Assembly: GCA_963795805.1 (NCBI GenBank)
Contig: CAWCIV010000004.1
Location: forward strand, 930,001-994,000
DNA length: 64,000 nt
Direction of reading: 5' to 3'
Source of the DNA: JALYYC01 sp963795805
Lineage (GTDB): Bacteria > Chloroflexota > Dormibacteria > CF-121
In this document: one piece after another, positions 32,891 through 39,858 of the stretch
How the letters are laid out: each line of letters opens with the position of its first letter
Numbering within the stretch: position 1 is the first letter of the stretch
Notes under the pieces: model-generated
Databases searched by the model: none
Told to the model about the DNA's origin: nothing
The model's input: the letters and a program-made list of their open reading frames with translations, nothing else
Position numbers and translations under genes: made by a program

Positions 32891-33571
32891 ATGCAGCCTA
32901 TGGGAACTTTTGCCGAAGACCGTCGCGAGCGCCTGGCGCAGCTGCGCCTGTACGTGATCACCGGCGATCGGGGTGATGCCGCCGAGACGACGGCCATCGT
33001 CGACGCTGCCCTCGACGGGGGCGCGGACGTGATCCAGCTTCGGAAGAAATCCATGCCCAAGGACGCGCAGTATCGGCTGGCCCTCCGGTTGCGCGAAATG
33101 ACCCGGGCGCACGGCGCCCTGCTGATCATCAACGATCATCCGGACCTGGCGATTGTGGCTGATGCCGACGGCGTGCACCTGGGCCAGGATGACTTCCCAC
33201 CGGCGATGATCCGCGCCCTGCATGGATTCCAGGGACGTCTCCTGGGCCGGAGCACGCATTCGCTCGATCAGGCGGTCGCGGCCGCGCGAGATGGCGTCGA
33301 CTACCTTGGAGTGGGTCCGGTCTTCGCGACCCCCACCAAGGAAGGCCGGCCGCCGGTCGGCACCGGGCTCGTGCGCCAGGTTGCGGGTGCGATCGACCGG
33401 CCATTTGTCGCCATCGGAGGCATCGACCTCGCCACCGCTCCATTTGTCATCGCTGCCGGGGCACGGGCACTCGCGGTGGTGCGCGCAGTCTACGATGCAC
33501 CTGACCCGCGGGAGACGGCCCGAGCGTTGCGACAGTTGGTCGCAGCCGGCGAGCCGGCGGTGACGGCATGA
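32891..33571 (+). CDS. thiE: Thiamine-phosphate synthase
   Basis: A 226-residue TIM-barrel enzyme joining HMP-PP and the thiazole phosphate. Conserved blocks: RLYVITGDRGD, GADVIQLRKKSMPKDAQY, LLIINDHPDLAIVADADGVH with LGQDDFP, LLGRSTHSLDQA and DYLGVGPVFATPTKEG. ATG 32891 or 32900 are both possible. The stop overlaps the next start (ATGA). Confidence 0.96.
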   Translation: MQPMGTFAEDRRERLAQLRLYVITGDRGDAAETTAIVDAALDGGADVIQLRKKSMPKDAQYRLALRLREMTRAHGALLIINDHPDLAIVADADGVHLGQDDFPPAMIRALHGFQGRLLGRSTHSLDQAVAAARDGVDYLGVGPVFATPTKEGRPPVGTGLVRQVAGAIDRPFVAIGGIDLATAPFVIAAGARALAVVRAVYDAPDPRETARALRQLVAAGEPAVTA

Positions 33572-34551
33572 GCGACGTGACCGTCACCCTCAACGGAAAG
33601 CGGCGGACCATCGAGGACGGGCTCAGTCTGCTTGACTTGCTCAAAGACCTCGACGTACAGCCGGGTCGGGTCGTGATCGAGCACAATCGCGAGATTCGGC
33701 GGCGCGAGGATTTCGGGAAGACCCCCGTTCGTGATGGCGACGAGTTGGAGCTCGTCTACTTCGTCGGTGGCGGGGCCCCCGATGCGGCCGGCCCGCTGAC
33801 GATCGGGGGCCGGGCGATCAAATCGCGCCTCATTCACGGGACCGGCCGATTCGCCTCCAACGAGATCCTCACCCGATGCCTCGAGGCGGCAAAGCCCGGC
33901 ATGATCACCCTGGCGATCAGGCGGCTCAATCTCGACGGCGGCCGGTCGGAGCTCGAGGGGGTCGACCTGCGCCGCTACACGTTGCTACCGAACACGGCCG
34001 GAGCCACGACGGCTGAGGGCGCTATTCGCCTGGCACGGCTCGCGCGGGCCGCCGGATTCTCGGACTTCATCAAGGTCGAGGTGATCGGCGATGAGGAGAC
34101 GCTGCTGCCCGATCCGCAGGGGACGCTCGACGCAACCAGGCAGCTGGTCAAGGAGGGCTTCCTCGTGATGGCGTATACGAGCGATGACGTCGTCCAGGCG
34201 ATGCGGCTCGCCGAGGCCGGCGCGGCGGCGGTCATGCCGGGCGCCGCGCCGATCGGGACGACGCTCGGAATTCAGAACATGCTCAACCTGGAACTGATCG
34301 TCAAGAAAGTCCAGGTTCCCGTGATCGTCGATGCCGGGCTCGGCGTTCCATCTGAGGCGGCCCGCTGTCTCGAGCTCGGCGCGGCCGGCGTGCTGGTGAA
34401 CACGGCGATCGCGCGCGCGCAGGATCCACCCGAGATGGCACGGGCCTTCGCCGAAGCTGTTGTCGCCGGGCGTCGAGCGTTTCTGGCTGGCCGGGCGCAC
34501 ATTGGACTGAAAGCCGTGGCGAGCAGCCCGGTCGAGGGCGTCCCCGTATAG
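33568..34551 (+). CDS. thiG: Fused sulfur carrier ThiS / thiazole synthase ThiG
   Basis: A 327-residue fusion. Residues 1-69 are ThiS (VTVTLNGKRRTIEDGLSLLD) ending in VYFVGGG, where free ThiS would end in Gly-Gly. Residues ~75-327 are ThiG, which forms the thiazole ring from DXP, dehydroglycine and the ThiS thiocarboxylate: IKSRLIHGTGRFASNEIL, LLPNTAGATTAEGAIRLARL, FIKVEVIGDEETLLPDP (Schiff-base Lys) and GVLVNTAIARAQDP. Similar ThiSG fusions are known in other bacteria. Since ThiS normally needs a free C-terminal Gly, processing or a different sulfur-transfer route is implied. Confidence 0.93.
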   Translation: MSDVTVTLNGKRRTIEDGLSLLDLLKDLDVQPGRVVIEHNREIRRREDFGKTPVRDGDELELVYFVGGGAPDAAGPLTIGGRAIKSRLIHGTGRFASNEILTRCLEAAKPGMITLAIRRLNLDGGRSELEGVDLRRYTLLPNTAGATTAEGAIRLARLARAAGFSDFIKVEVIGDEETLLPDPQGTLDATRQLVKEGFLVMAYTSDDVVQAMRLAEAGAAAVMPGAAPIGTTLGIQNMLNLELIVKKVQVPVIVDAGLGVPSEAARCLELGAAGVLVNTAIARAQDPPEMARAFAEAVVAGRRAFLAGRAHIGLKAVASSPVEGVPV

Positions 34552-34586
34552 GCCAACCCTCGCGCCGTTCGCAAACCCTCGCTGAC

Positions 34587-35552
34587 CTGGGCGAGCAAGG
34601 CCTGCTGCGGATGCTGAGCCGCTACCTCGATGGTCCATCCGACGACCTCATCGTGCCCGCCCCGGGTGACGACGCCGCCGTCTGGCGCGGCGACCGCTTC
34701 GTGGTGGCGACGGTCGATACCCTGGTCGAGGACATCGATTTTCGCGCTGACTGGCCCGGGTTCGATTTCCGGACGCTCGGGCGCCGGCTGATGACGATCA
34801 ATCTCAGCGACCTGGCGGCGATGGGGGCGGCGCCGCGGCATGCGCTGATCGCTCTCTGCCTGCGCCGGGAAACGCTCGTCGCCGAGGTGGATCGGCTGTA
34901 TCGCGGGCTTACCGAGCAGGCGATGCGCTTTGGCTGCTCGATCGCCGGCGGGGATCTCAGCGCGACGGCGGGACCCCTGACGCTGACGGCGACGTTGCTC
35001 GGTCGGATCCCCTCCGCCCGCGCCGTCCTGCGGCGAGCCGGGGCGAGGCCCGGCTGGCAGATCGCGGTCACGGGCGCGCTGGGCGGTGCCGCCGCCGGGC
35101 TGCGGCTGCTTGAGACCGGGCGGCTCCCTCGGACCGCAGCCGAGCGGCGCTGGGTCCGGCACCAGGTCGATCCGGCGCCACGGATCGAGGCGGGGCAGGC
35201 GCTCGTTCGGGCCGGCGTCCGGGTCGCCGGCGACATCAGCGACGGGCTCTACCGTGAGGTCGAGAAGTTGACCCAGGCATCTGGCGTCGGCGCCACCCTC
35301 GACGTCGACCGGGTCCCGCTGGCGTACGGGCTGCGCCGCGACGAATTCCGGCTCGCGCTTGGCGGCTCCGAAGACTTCGAGCTCGTCTGCGCGGCGCCGC
35401 CGGCGGTGATGGCCCGTGCGGGCCGCCAATTGGTGCGGAGCGTCAGTCCGCTCACCGTCATCGGCACAATCGACCGCGAACGGGGCATCCGAGTGCGGGC
35501 CGGCGGCGCGCCGGCGATGATCGGGGAGATGGGCTATCAGCACTTTCGTTGA
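34587..35552 (+). CDS. thiL: Thiamine-monophosphate kinase, start unclear
   Basis: ThiL phosphorylates TMP to the active cofactor TPP. Motifs: PAPGDDAAVWRGDRFVVATV, DTLVEDIDF, INLSDLAAMGAAPRHALIAL, SIAGGDLSATAGPLTLT and, near the end, GGSEDFELVCAAPPAV; the C-terminus GYQHFR is typical. ATG 34611 would cut off the conserved GEQGLLR helix encoded just upstream. There is no ATG/GTG/TTG in frame there; CTG 34587 would give MGEQGLLRML, a length similar to other ThiL proteins (321 aa). Confidence 0.92.
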   Translation: MGEQGLLRMLSRYLDGPSDDLIVPAPGDDAAVWRGDRFVVATVDTLVEDIDFRADWPGFDFRTLGRRLMTINLSDLAAMGAAPRHALIALCLRRETLVAEVDRLYRGLTEQAMRFGCSIAGGDLSATAGPLTLTATLLGRIPSARAVLRRAGARPGWQIAVTGALGGAAAGLRLLETGRLPRTAAERRWVRHQVDPAPRIEAGQALVRAGVRVAGDISDGLYREVEKLTQASGVGATLDVDRVPLAYGLRRDEFRLALGGSEDFELVCAAPPAVMARAGRQLVRSVSPLTVIGTIDRERGIRVRAGGAPAMIGEMGYQHFR

Positions 35553-35988
35553 GACGCACTCGGCGGCCGAGACCCGTGCCCTCGGTCTTCGCCTCGCCGC
35601 GGCGCTGGAACCGGGCGACGTGATCGCCCTGGAGGGCGAGCTCGGCAGCGGCAAGACCGAGCTGGTCAAAGGCCTCGCGGATGGGCTGGGGGTGACCGGC
35701 CCGGTGCACAGCCCCACCTTCGTGCTGCATCACCACCATCCCGGGCGGATTCCGCTGGAGCACTACGACCTCTATCGCCTGGAAGGCATGAGCTGGATCG
35801 ACGCGGGCCTGGACGAGCCGGCGGGTGACGCCATCGCCGTCATCGAGTGGCCGGCCCGCGCCGCACCGCTCGCGAGCTGGGCCACGATCCAGATCGACCT
35901 GGCCGTGACCGGCGAGGACGAGCGCCGGCTGGAGCTCCGGCGGGGACCCGACCGGGTGGCGAGGATCTTCAATGCGACTCGCGATTGA
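35536..35988 (+). CDS. tsaE: tRNA t6A biosynthesis ATPase TsaE, start unclear
   Basis: TsaE is the ATPase of the TsaB-TsaD-TsaE complex that installs t6A37 in tRNA. The Walker A GELGSGKTELVKGLADGLGV and HSPTFVLHHHHPGRIPLEHY, with YDLYRLEGM and VIEWPARA, are clear. The usual N-terminal helix (SAAETRALGLRLAAALEPGD) precedes the first GTG (35620). The frame is open only from 35521, without ATG/GTG/TTG; ATC 35536 (STFVETHS) is a provisional start. It overlaps the thiL end and, by 17 nt, tsaB. Confidence 0.9.
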   Translation: MSTFVETHSAAETRALGLRLAAALEPGDVIALEGELGSGKTELVKGLADGLGVTGPVHSPTFVLHHHHPGRIPLEHYDLYRLEGMSWIDAGLDEPAGDAIAVIEWPARAAPLASWATIQIDLAVTGEDERRLELRRGPDRVARIFNATRD

Positions 35989-36619
35989 CACCTCCGGTGT
36001 GGGGCAGGCGCTGGCCCTGCTCGACGGGCGCCGCCTGGTGGCGGCCGCGGATTGGGAGCGCGCGCGCGATGACCCACCGGTCCTGACCCGGCTGCAGGCC
36101 TTGCTTCGCGGCGCCGGGAGTATGCCGGAAGATCTCGAGGCGATTGTGGCGGCCCGCGGGCCGGGGTCCTTTACCGGCTTGCGCGTCGGACTATCGCTGG
36201 CCGCCGGCCTCGCCTACGCGCGCCACCTGCCGCTCTACCTGGTCGATAGCCTGCCGATCCTCGCCCGACGAAGCCGCCCGGAGCGTGCCGGGTTTGCCAT
36301 TCGAGACGCCGGGCACGGGGAGGTCTACACCTGGCGCGACGGTGAGCCGGCAAGCCGCCGGCCGGTTGCGGGGCTCGCTGCCTGGCTGCCCGCGAGCGCC
36401 CGGATCGTGGTCGAGCCGGTCTCCAAGCTGGCGGTCTGGTCGCCGGTCCACGCGGCGCTCGAGGTGCCAGCCGAGGAGCGGGCTCCGAGCAGTCGCGCGC
36501 TTGCCGATGCCGCGATCGAGGCATTCGAAATGCAAAAACCGGTGCGATATGATGAGGTGCAGGCGCTCTACGTGCAGCCGGCGGCGGCCGAGGAGCGCCC
36601 AAGGAAGGCTCCATCATGA
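35972..36619 (+). CDS. tsaB: tRNA t6A complex subunit TsaB
   Basis: A 215-residue ASKHA-fold protein that scaffolds TsaD. It starts RLAIDTSGVGQALALLDGRR and has the invariant ARGPGSFTGLRVGLSLAAGL block. The C-terminal part is short. ATG 35972 lies inside the tsaE end; its stop overlaps rimI as ATGA. Confidence 0.94.
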   Translation: MRLAIDTSGVGQALALLDGRRLVAAADWERARDDPPVLTRLQALLRGAGSMPEDLEAIVAARGPGSFTGLRVGLSLAAGLAYARHLPLYLVDSLPILARRSRPERAGFAIRDAGHGEVYTWRDGEPASRRPVAGLAAWLPASARIVVEPVSKLAVWSPVHAALEVPAEERAPSSRALADAAIEAFEMQKPVRYDEVQALYVQPAAAEERPRKAPS

Positions 36620-37158
36620 TGCAGCTCAAGTCCCGCGTTCTTGTCGACGCCATGCGCGAGGAGGACATCCCGCAGGTGCAGAACATCGAGCGGGAGATCT
36701 TCCCCACGCCCTGGCCCCGGAACGCCTACTACCGCGAGCTCCACCACAATCGGTCCGCCTATTACCTCGTGCTCCGGCGCGACGAGGACATCGTCGGTTA
36801 TGCCGGGCTCTGGAAGATGAGTGACGAGGCACACATCACGACGGTTGGGGTCCGGGCCGGCGAGCAGAGCAAGGGCTACGGGCACGCCCTGATGGCCGCG
36901 CTGATTCAGCGCGCCTACCAGCTCGGGTCCCGCTGGCTCACCCTCGAGGTGCGGCCGTCTAACGATGTCGCGGTTCGCCTGTACGAAAAGTTCGGCTTCA
37001 AGGTCATCGGCCGGCGGCGAGGCTACTACACCGACAACAACGAGGATGCGATCGTGATGTGGTCCGATTCGATCCAGGCTCCGAGCTTCAAGCGGCGCTT
37101 TGCCGAGATCCTCCAGTCGCTCGAGATCGAAGGGATCGCGAGCGTCCCACCCGAGTAA
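36616..37158 (+). CDS. rimI: Ribosomal-protein-alanine N-acetyltransferase (RimI-like GNAT)
   Basis: A 180-residue GNAT acetyltransferase: RAMREEDIPQVQNIEREIFP-like N-terminus (VDAMREEDIPQVQNIEREIF), VGYAGLWKMSDEAHITTVGV, then the acetyl-CoA loop AGEQSKGYGHALMAALIQRA and WLTLEVRPSNDVAVRLYEKF. RimI acetylates the N-terminal Ala of S18 in E. coli. Its usual position between tsaB and tsaD supports the name; the exact substrate in this organism is not proven. Confidence 0.88.
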   Translation: MMQLKSRVLVDAMREEDIPQVQNIEREIFPTPWPRNAYYRELHHNRSAYYLVLRRDEDIVGYAGLWKMSDEAHITTVGVRAGEQSKGYGHALMAALIQRAYQLGSRWLTLEVRPSNDVAVRLYEKFGFKVIGRRRGYYTDNNEDAIVMWSDSIQAPSFKRRFAEILQSLEIEGIASVPPE

Positions 37159-37170
37159 CCAGGCCCGCCC

Positions 37171-38163
37171 CTGCAGCTGCTCGCGATCGAGACCTCATGT
37201 GATGAGACGGCCGCCGCCGTCGTCGTCAGCGGCCCGCGCTGCCTCTCCAACGTGGTGCGTTCGCAGGATGCGCTGCACGCCCCCTACGGCGGGGTGGTGC
37301 CGGAGCTGGCGGCCCGCGCCCACCTGCAGCTCCTCGTTCCGGTGGTGGAGCGGGCCCTGGACAAGGCCGGGGTTCGCTGGGAGGCCGTCGACGGGCTCGC
37401 GGTCACGAGGGGACCGGGCCTGATCGGCTGCCTGCTGGTCGGGGTCAACGTGGCCCAGGCGATCGGCTGGGCGCGCGGCCTGCCGGTGGTCCCGGTCAGC
37501 CACCTCGCCGCGCACCTGTACGCGGCGCAGTTGGAAGACCCCGCCATCCGGCCGCCGGCGCTGGGCCTGGTCGTCTCCGGCGGCCACAGCGACCTGGTTC
37601 GCTGGCAGGTGGACGGCGCGATCCAGGTGATCGGCCGTACCCGAGACGACGCGGCCGGCGAGGCCTTCGACAAGGGGGCCAGGATGCTCGGCCTGCCGTT
37701 CCCGGGCGGCCCAGCCATCGACCGGTTAGCGGCCGAGGGCGATCCACGCGCGGTCGCCTTCCCGCGCCCACGGGCGCCCGGGCTCGACTTCAGTTTCAGC
37801 GGTGTGAAGACGGCTCTCCTCTACGACGTCCGCAAGCGCGGCCAGCTCTCGGATCAGATGCGGGCGGACCTGGCGGCCAGCTACCAGGAGGCGATCGTCG
37901 ATGCCCTGCTGACCCGGGTCGAGGCAGCCTTCGCGGCGGAGCCGGCGCCGACCATCGTCCTGGGCGGTGGGGTGGCGCGCAATCGCCGCCTGCGCGAGGC
38001 GGCGGAGACCCGCCTCGGTGGGCTGGCGCGCCTGGTGATCCCTGCCCCCGACCTGTGCACCGACAACGCCGCGATGATCGGGGCTGCCGCCCTGGCCGGG
38101 GGAGGGGCGCTCGATCCGGAATGGATTCCGTTCGACGCGGACCCCGCCCTCGGGTTCGCTTAA
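37171..38163 (+). CDS. tsaD: tRNA N6-adenosine threonylcarbamoyltransferase, probable CTG start
   Basis: A 330-residue TsaD (Kae1/Qri7 family), which transfers the threonylcarbamoyl group to A37. Metal-binding motif SHLAAHLYA (HX3H), VVSGGHSDLVR, TRDDAAGEAFDKGARMLGLP, LDFSFSGVKTALLY and LGGGVARNRRLREA. The universal start LLAIETSCDETAAAVVVS lies upstream of the first GTG (37252). After the rimI stop (37156-37158) the frame contains no ATG/GTG/TTG before it, only CTG at 37171 and 37177. CTG 37171 is taken as the start (MQLLAIETSCDE). Confidence 0.94.
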   Translation: MQLLAIETSCDETAAAVVVSGPRCLSNVVRSQDALHAPYGGVVPELAARAHLQLLVPVVERALDKAGVRWEAVDGLAVTRGPGLIGCLLVGVNVAQAIGWARGLPVVPVSHLAAHLYAAQLEDPAIRPPALGLVVSGGHSDLVRWQVDGAIQVIGRTRDDAAGEAFDKGARMLGLPFPGGPAIDRLAAEGDPRAVAFPRPRAPGLDFSFSGVKTALLYDVRKRGQLSDQMRADLAASYQEAIVDALLTRVEAAFAAEPAPTIVLGGGVARNRRLREAAETRLGGLARLVIPAPDLCTDNAAMIGAAALAGGGALDPEWIPFDADPALGFA

Positions 38164-38178
38164 GCGCCGAACCGAGGG

Positions 38179-38207
38179 TTGAAAGACGCCAACCCATACG
38201 CTATGAT
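38179..38207 (+). promoter_or_regulatory. Promoter of groES
   Basis: TTGAAA (38179-38184) and TATGAT (38202-38207) are 17 bp apart. Transcription should begin inside the CIRCE operator, which is the usual arrangement for HrcA repression. Confidence 0.8.
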
Positions 38208-38233
38208 TAGCACTCGGGCTAACTGAGTGCTAA
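38207..38233 (+). promoter_or_regulatory. CIRCE operator (HrcA binding site)
   Basis: TTAGCACTC-N9-GAGTGCTAA is a perfect match to the CIRCE consensus, overlapping the groES -10 by one base. This implies heat-inducible control of groES by an HrcA repressor encoded elsewhere. Confidence 0.97.
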
Positions 38234-38258
38234 TCACCCACCAAGGAGGGTTTGAACC

Positions 38259-38561
38259 ATGAAATTGAGACCACTCGGCGATCGCGTCGTCATCAAGCCG
38301 GTCGAGCGTGAGGAGAAGACCAAGAGCGGCATCGTGCTCCCCGACACCGCTAAGGAGAAGCCGCAGGAAGGCATGATCGAGGCTGTCGGCAACGGCCGCT
38401 TCATCGAGGCCACCGGCAAGCGGGAGCCTTTGGATGTCAAGATCGGTGACCGCGTCGTCTACGCGAAATACGCCGGCAGCGAGATCAAGCTGGACGAGAC
38501 CGAGTACCTGATCCTGTCGGAGAAGGACATCCTCGCCGTCGTCGCCAACGGCAAGAGCTAG
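38259..38561 (+). CDS. groES: Co-chaperonin GroES
   Basis: A 100-residue GroES, the lid of the GroEL folding chamber. KLRPLGDRVVIKPVEREEKT, then SGIVLPDTAKEKPQEG (mobile loop) and GDRVVYAKYAGSEIKLDETE. A perfect AGGAGG precedes the ATG. The gene is followed by a terminator and then by a minus-strand gene, so groEL is not in this operon. Confidence 0.98.
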   Translation: MKLRPLGDRVVIKPVEREEKTKSGIVLPDTAKEKPQEGMIEAVGNGRFIEATGKREPLDVKIGDRVVYAKYAGSEIKLDETEYLILSEKDILAVVANGKS

Positions 38562-38573
38562 AAAGCAACAACG

Positions 38574-38606
38574 AAAAGAGCCAGCCTCAGGGGCTGGCTT
38601 TTTTTG
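38574..38606. terminator. Intrinsic terminator after groES, possibly bidirectional
   Basis: AGCCAGCC (38579-38586) pairs with GGCTGGCT (38592-38599) around a 5-nt loop and is followed by a run of seven T. On the minus strand a weaker T-rich stretch (TCTTTTCGTT) follows the stem. The stop codon of the convergent peroxiredoxin gene (38587-38589) lies in the loop. Confidence 0.9.
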
Positions 38607-39096
38607 TTTTCGGGATCCTGGGCAGCCCCAGCATCGCTTCAGTCATCTCGGCGTATTGGTCGGGGTTGCGCCAGTCGTAGTGCGGGTTGCGCCAACGGAT
38701 GTAACCCCGGTAATCGATCAAGAAGAGAGAGCGCTGCGCGAAACCCTTGTCCTCGATCAGCACGCCATAACGGCGGCTCACCGACTTGTCCCAATCGGCA
38801 AGTAACGGAAACGGCAGATCGCCCAGGCTCTTGCTGTAGGCCTTGTGGGCCCAGATGTGGTCGACGCTGATCCCGAGCACCTCGGTCTCGCCCTTGACGA
38901 ACTGTTGGTGATCACCCCGCAAGGAGGTCAGCTCGTTCGTTCACCCGGGGCTGAAGTCGAAGACGTAAAACGCGAGCAGCACGTGACGCGTTCCTCGGTA
39001 GCTGCTGAGCGCGATCGGGTCGCCGTCCGGCGTGGCGGGTAACGAGAACTCGGGCGCCAGGTCGCCGACCCCGGGCATGGTTTGTTCTTCCGGCAT
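38587..39096 (-). CDS. Selenocysteine-containing peroxiredoxin (AhpC/TSA family, in-frame UGA)
   Basis: A 169-residue thioredoxin-fold peroxiredoxin, read through an in-frame TGA at 38943-38941 (codon 52). Before it: GDLAPEFSLPATPDGDPIAL and LLAFYVFDFSPG; after it: TNELTSLRGDHQQFVKGETE, VLGISVDHIWAHKAYSKSLG and FPLLADWDKSVSRRYGVL. The UGA sits exactly where family members have the peroxidatic Cys (FxPGCTxE), so Sec is the natural reading. A SECIS-like hairpin follows. ATG 39096 is chosen (PEEQTMPGVGDLAPEF). It would reduce hydroperoxides at the expense of thiols. It needs SelA/SelB/SelC elsewhere in the genome; otherwise it is a Cys-to-stop lesion. Confidence 0.85.
38897..38940 (-). promoter_or_regulatory. 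Candidate bacterial SECIS element
   Basis: Directly after the UGA, ACGAAC (38940-38935) pairs perfectly with GUUCGU (38902-38897). Inside, CUG/CAG can add three pairs, and ACCUC-CUUGC-GGGGU (38928-38914) forms a five-pair apical hairpin with a G in the loop. The apical loop starts 17 nt after the UGA, in the range used by bacterial SelB. Confidence 0.65.
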
Positions 39097-39110
39097 CGCC
39101 CCACTATAGT
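39082..39110 (+). promoter_or_regulatory. Candidate promoter of the phosphoribosyltransferase gene
   Basis: TTGTTC (39082-39087) and TATAGT (39105-39110) are separated by 17 bp. The expected start site is within about 4 nt of ATG 39121, so the mRNA would be nearly leaderless. It overlaps the divergent peroxiredoxin start. Confidence 0.55.
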
Positions 39111-39120
39111 CGGCAGGATC

Positions 39121-39756
39121 ATGTTCCGAGATCGCCTCGACGCGGCGCGGCAACTGGCGGCACGGCTGGCCGCCTACCGCGATGCGCAGGCCACCATCGT
39201 CCTCGGAATCCCGCGCGGGGGCGTCGTGGTCGCCGCCGAGATCGCTGCGAGTCTGCGCCTCCCGCTTGGCATCGCCCCGGTCCGCAAGGTCGGCGCGCCC
39301 GGCAATCCGGAGCTCGCGATCGGGGCCGTCGACGATGAACGCGGCCAGGTCCTAGATCCGGTGCTGGCGCGAACGCTGGGCCTCCCCGAGGACCAGCTTG
39401 CCCGGGCCGCCGAGTTCGCCCGAGCCCAGCTCCGCAGCTGGCTCGCCGGCGTGCCGAGCTCGCTGGATTGGCGGGAGGCGGGCCGCACCGTGATCCTCGC
39501 CGATGACGGGGTGGCGACTGGCTACACCGCCCGGGTGGCGGTTGAGGCGCTCCGCCGCCATCGGGCGGCCCGGATCGTCCTGACGGTGCCGGTGGCGCCC
39601 CCCGACACGGCGGCCTGGCTCCGGCCGTCCGTCGACGAGTGGGTCTGCCTGAAAACGCCGGAACGGTTCTATGCTGTCGGCAACTTCTTTGCCGACTGGC
39701 CGCAGGTGACTGACGATCAGGTTCGGGCCCTGCTGCTGGTCGGTAACAGGATGTAG
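39121..39756 (+). CDS. Phosphoribosyltransferase-domain protein
   Basis: A 211-residue protein of the type I phosphoribosyltransferase fold, similar to stand-alone 'putative PRTase' proteins. The N-terminal part has TIVLGIPRGGVVVAAEIAAS and the RKVGAPGNPELAIGAV hood. The PRPP loop is VILADDGVATGYTARVAVEA. The usual base specificity (purine or pyrimidine) is not recognisable. The C-terminal PERFYAVGNFFADWPQVTDD is shared by this subfamily, which often appears with dienelactone-hydrolase or stress genes. Divergent from the selenoprotein gene by 24 nt. Confidence 0.85.
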   Translation: MFRDRLDAARQLAARLAAYRDAQATIVLGIPRGGVVVAAEIAASLRLPLGIAPVRKVGAPGNPELAIGAVDDERGQVLDPVLARTLGLPEDQLARAAEFARAQLRSWLAGVPSSLDWREAGRTVILADDGVATGYTARVAVEALRRHRAARIVLTVPVAPPDTAAWLRPSVDEWVCLKTPERFYAVGNFFADWPQVTDDQVRALLLVGNRM

Positions 39757-39858
39757 CGGGCTTTTCTGGCGGGCAAGGTCAGCCGGTCCAGCCGGTTACA
39801 GAGGTGTGACGGGATTTAGGGTCCAATTCTGGACGCACGGCGATATATTGGTGGCCGC

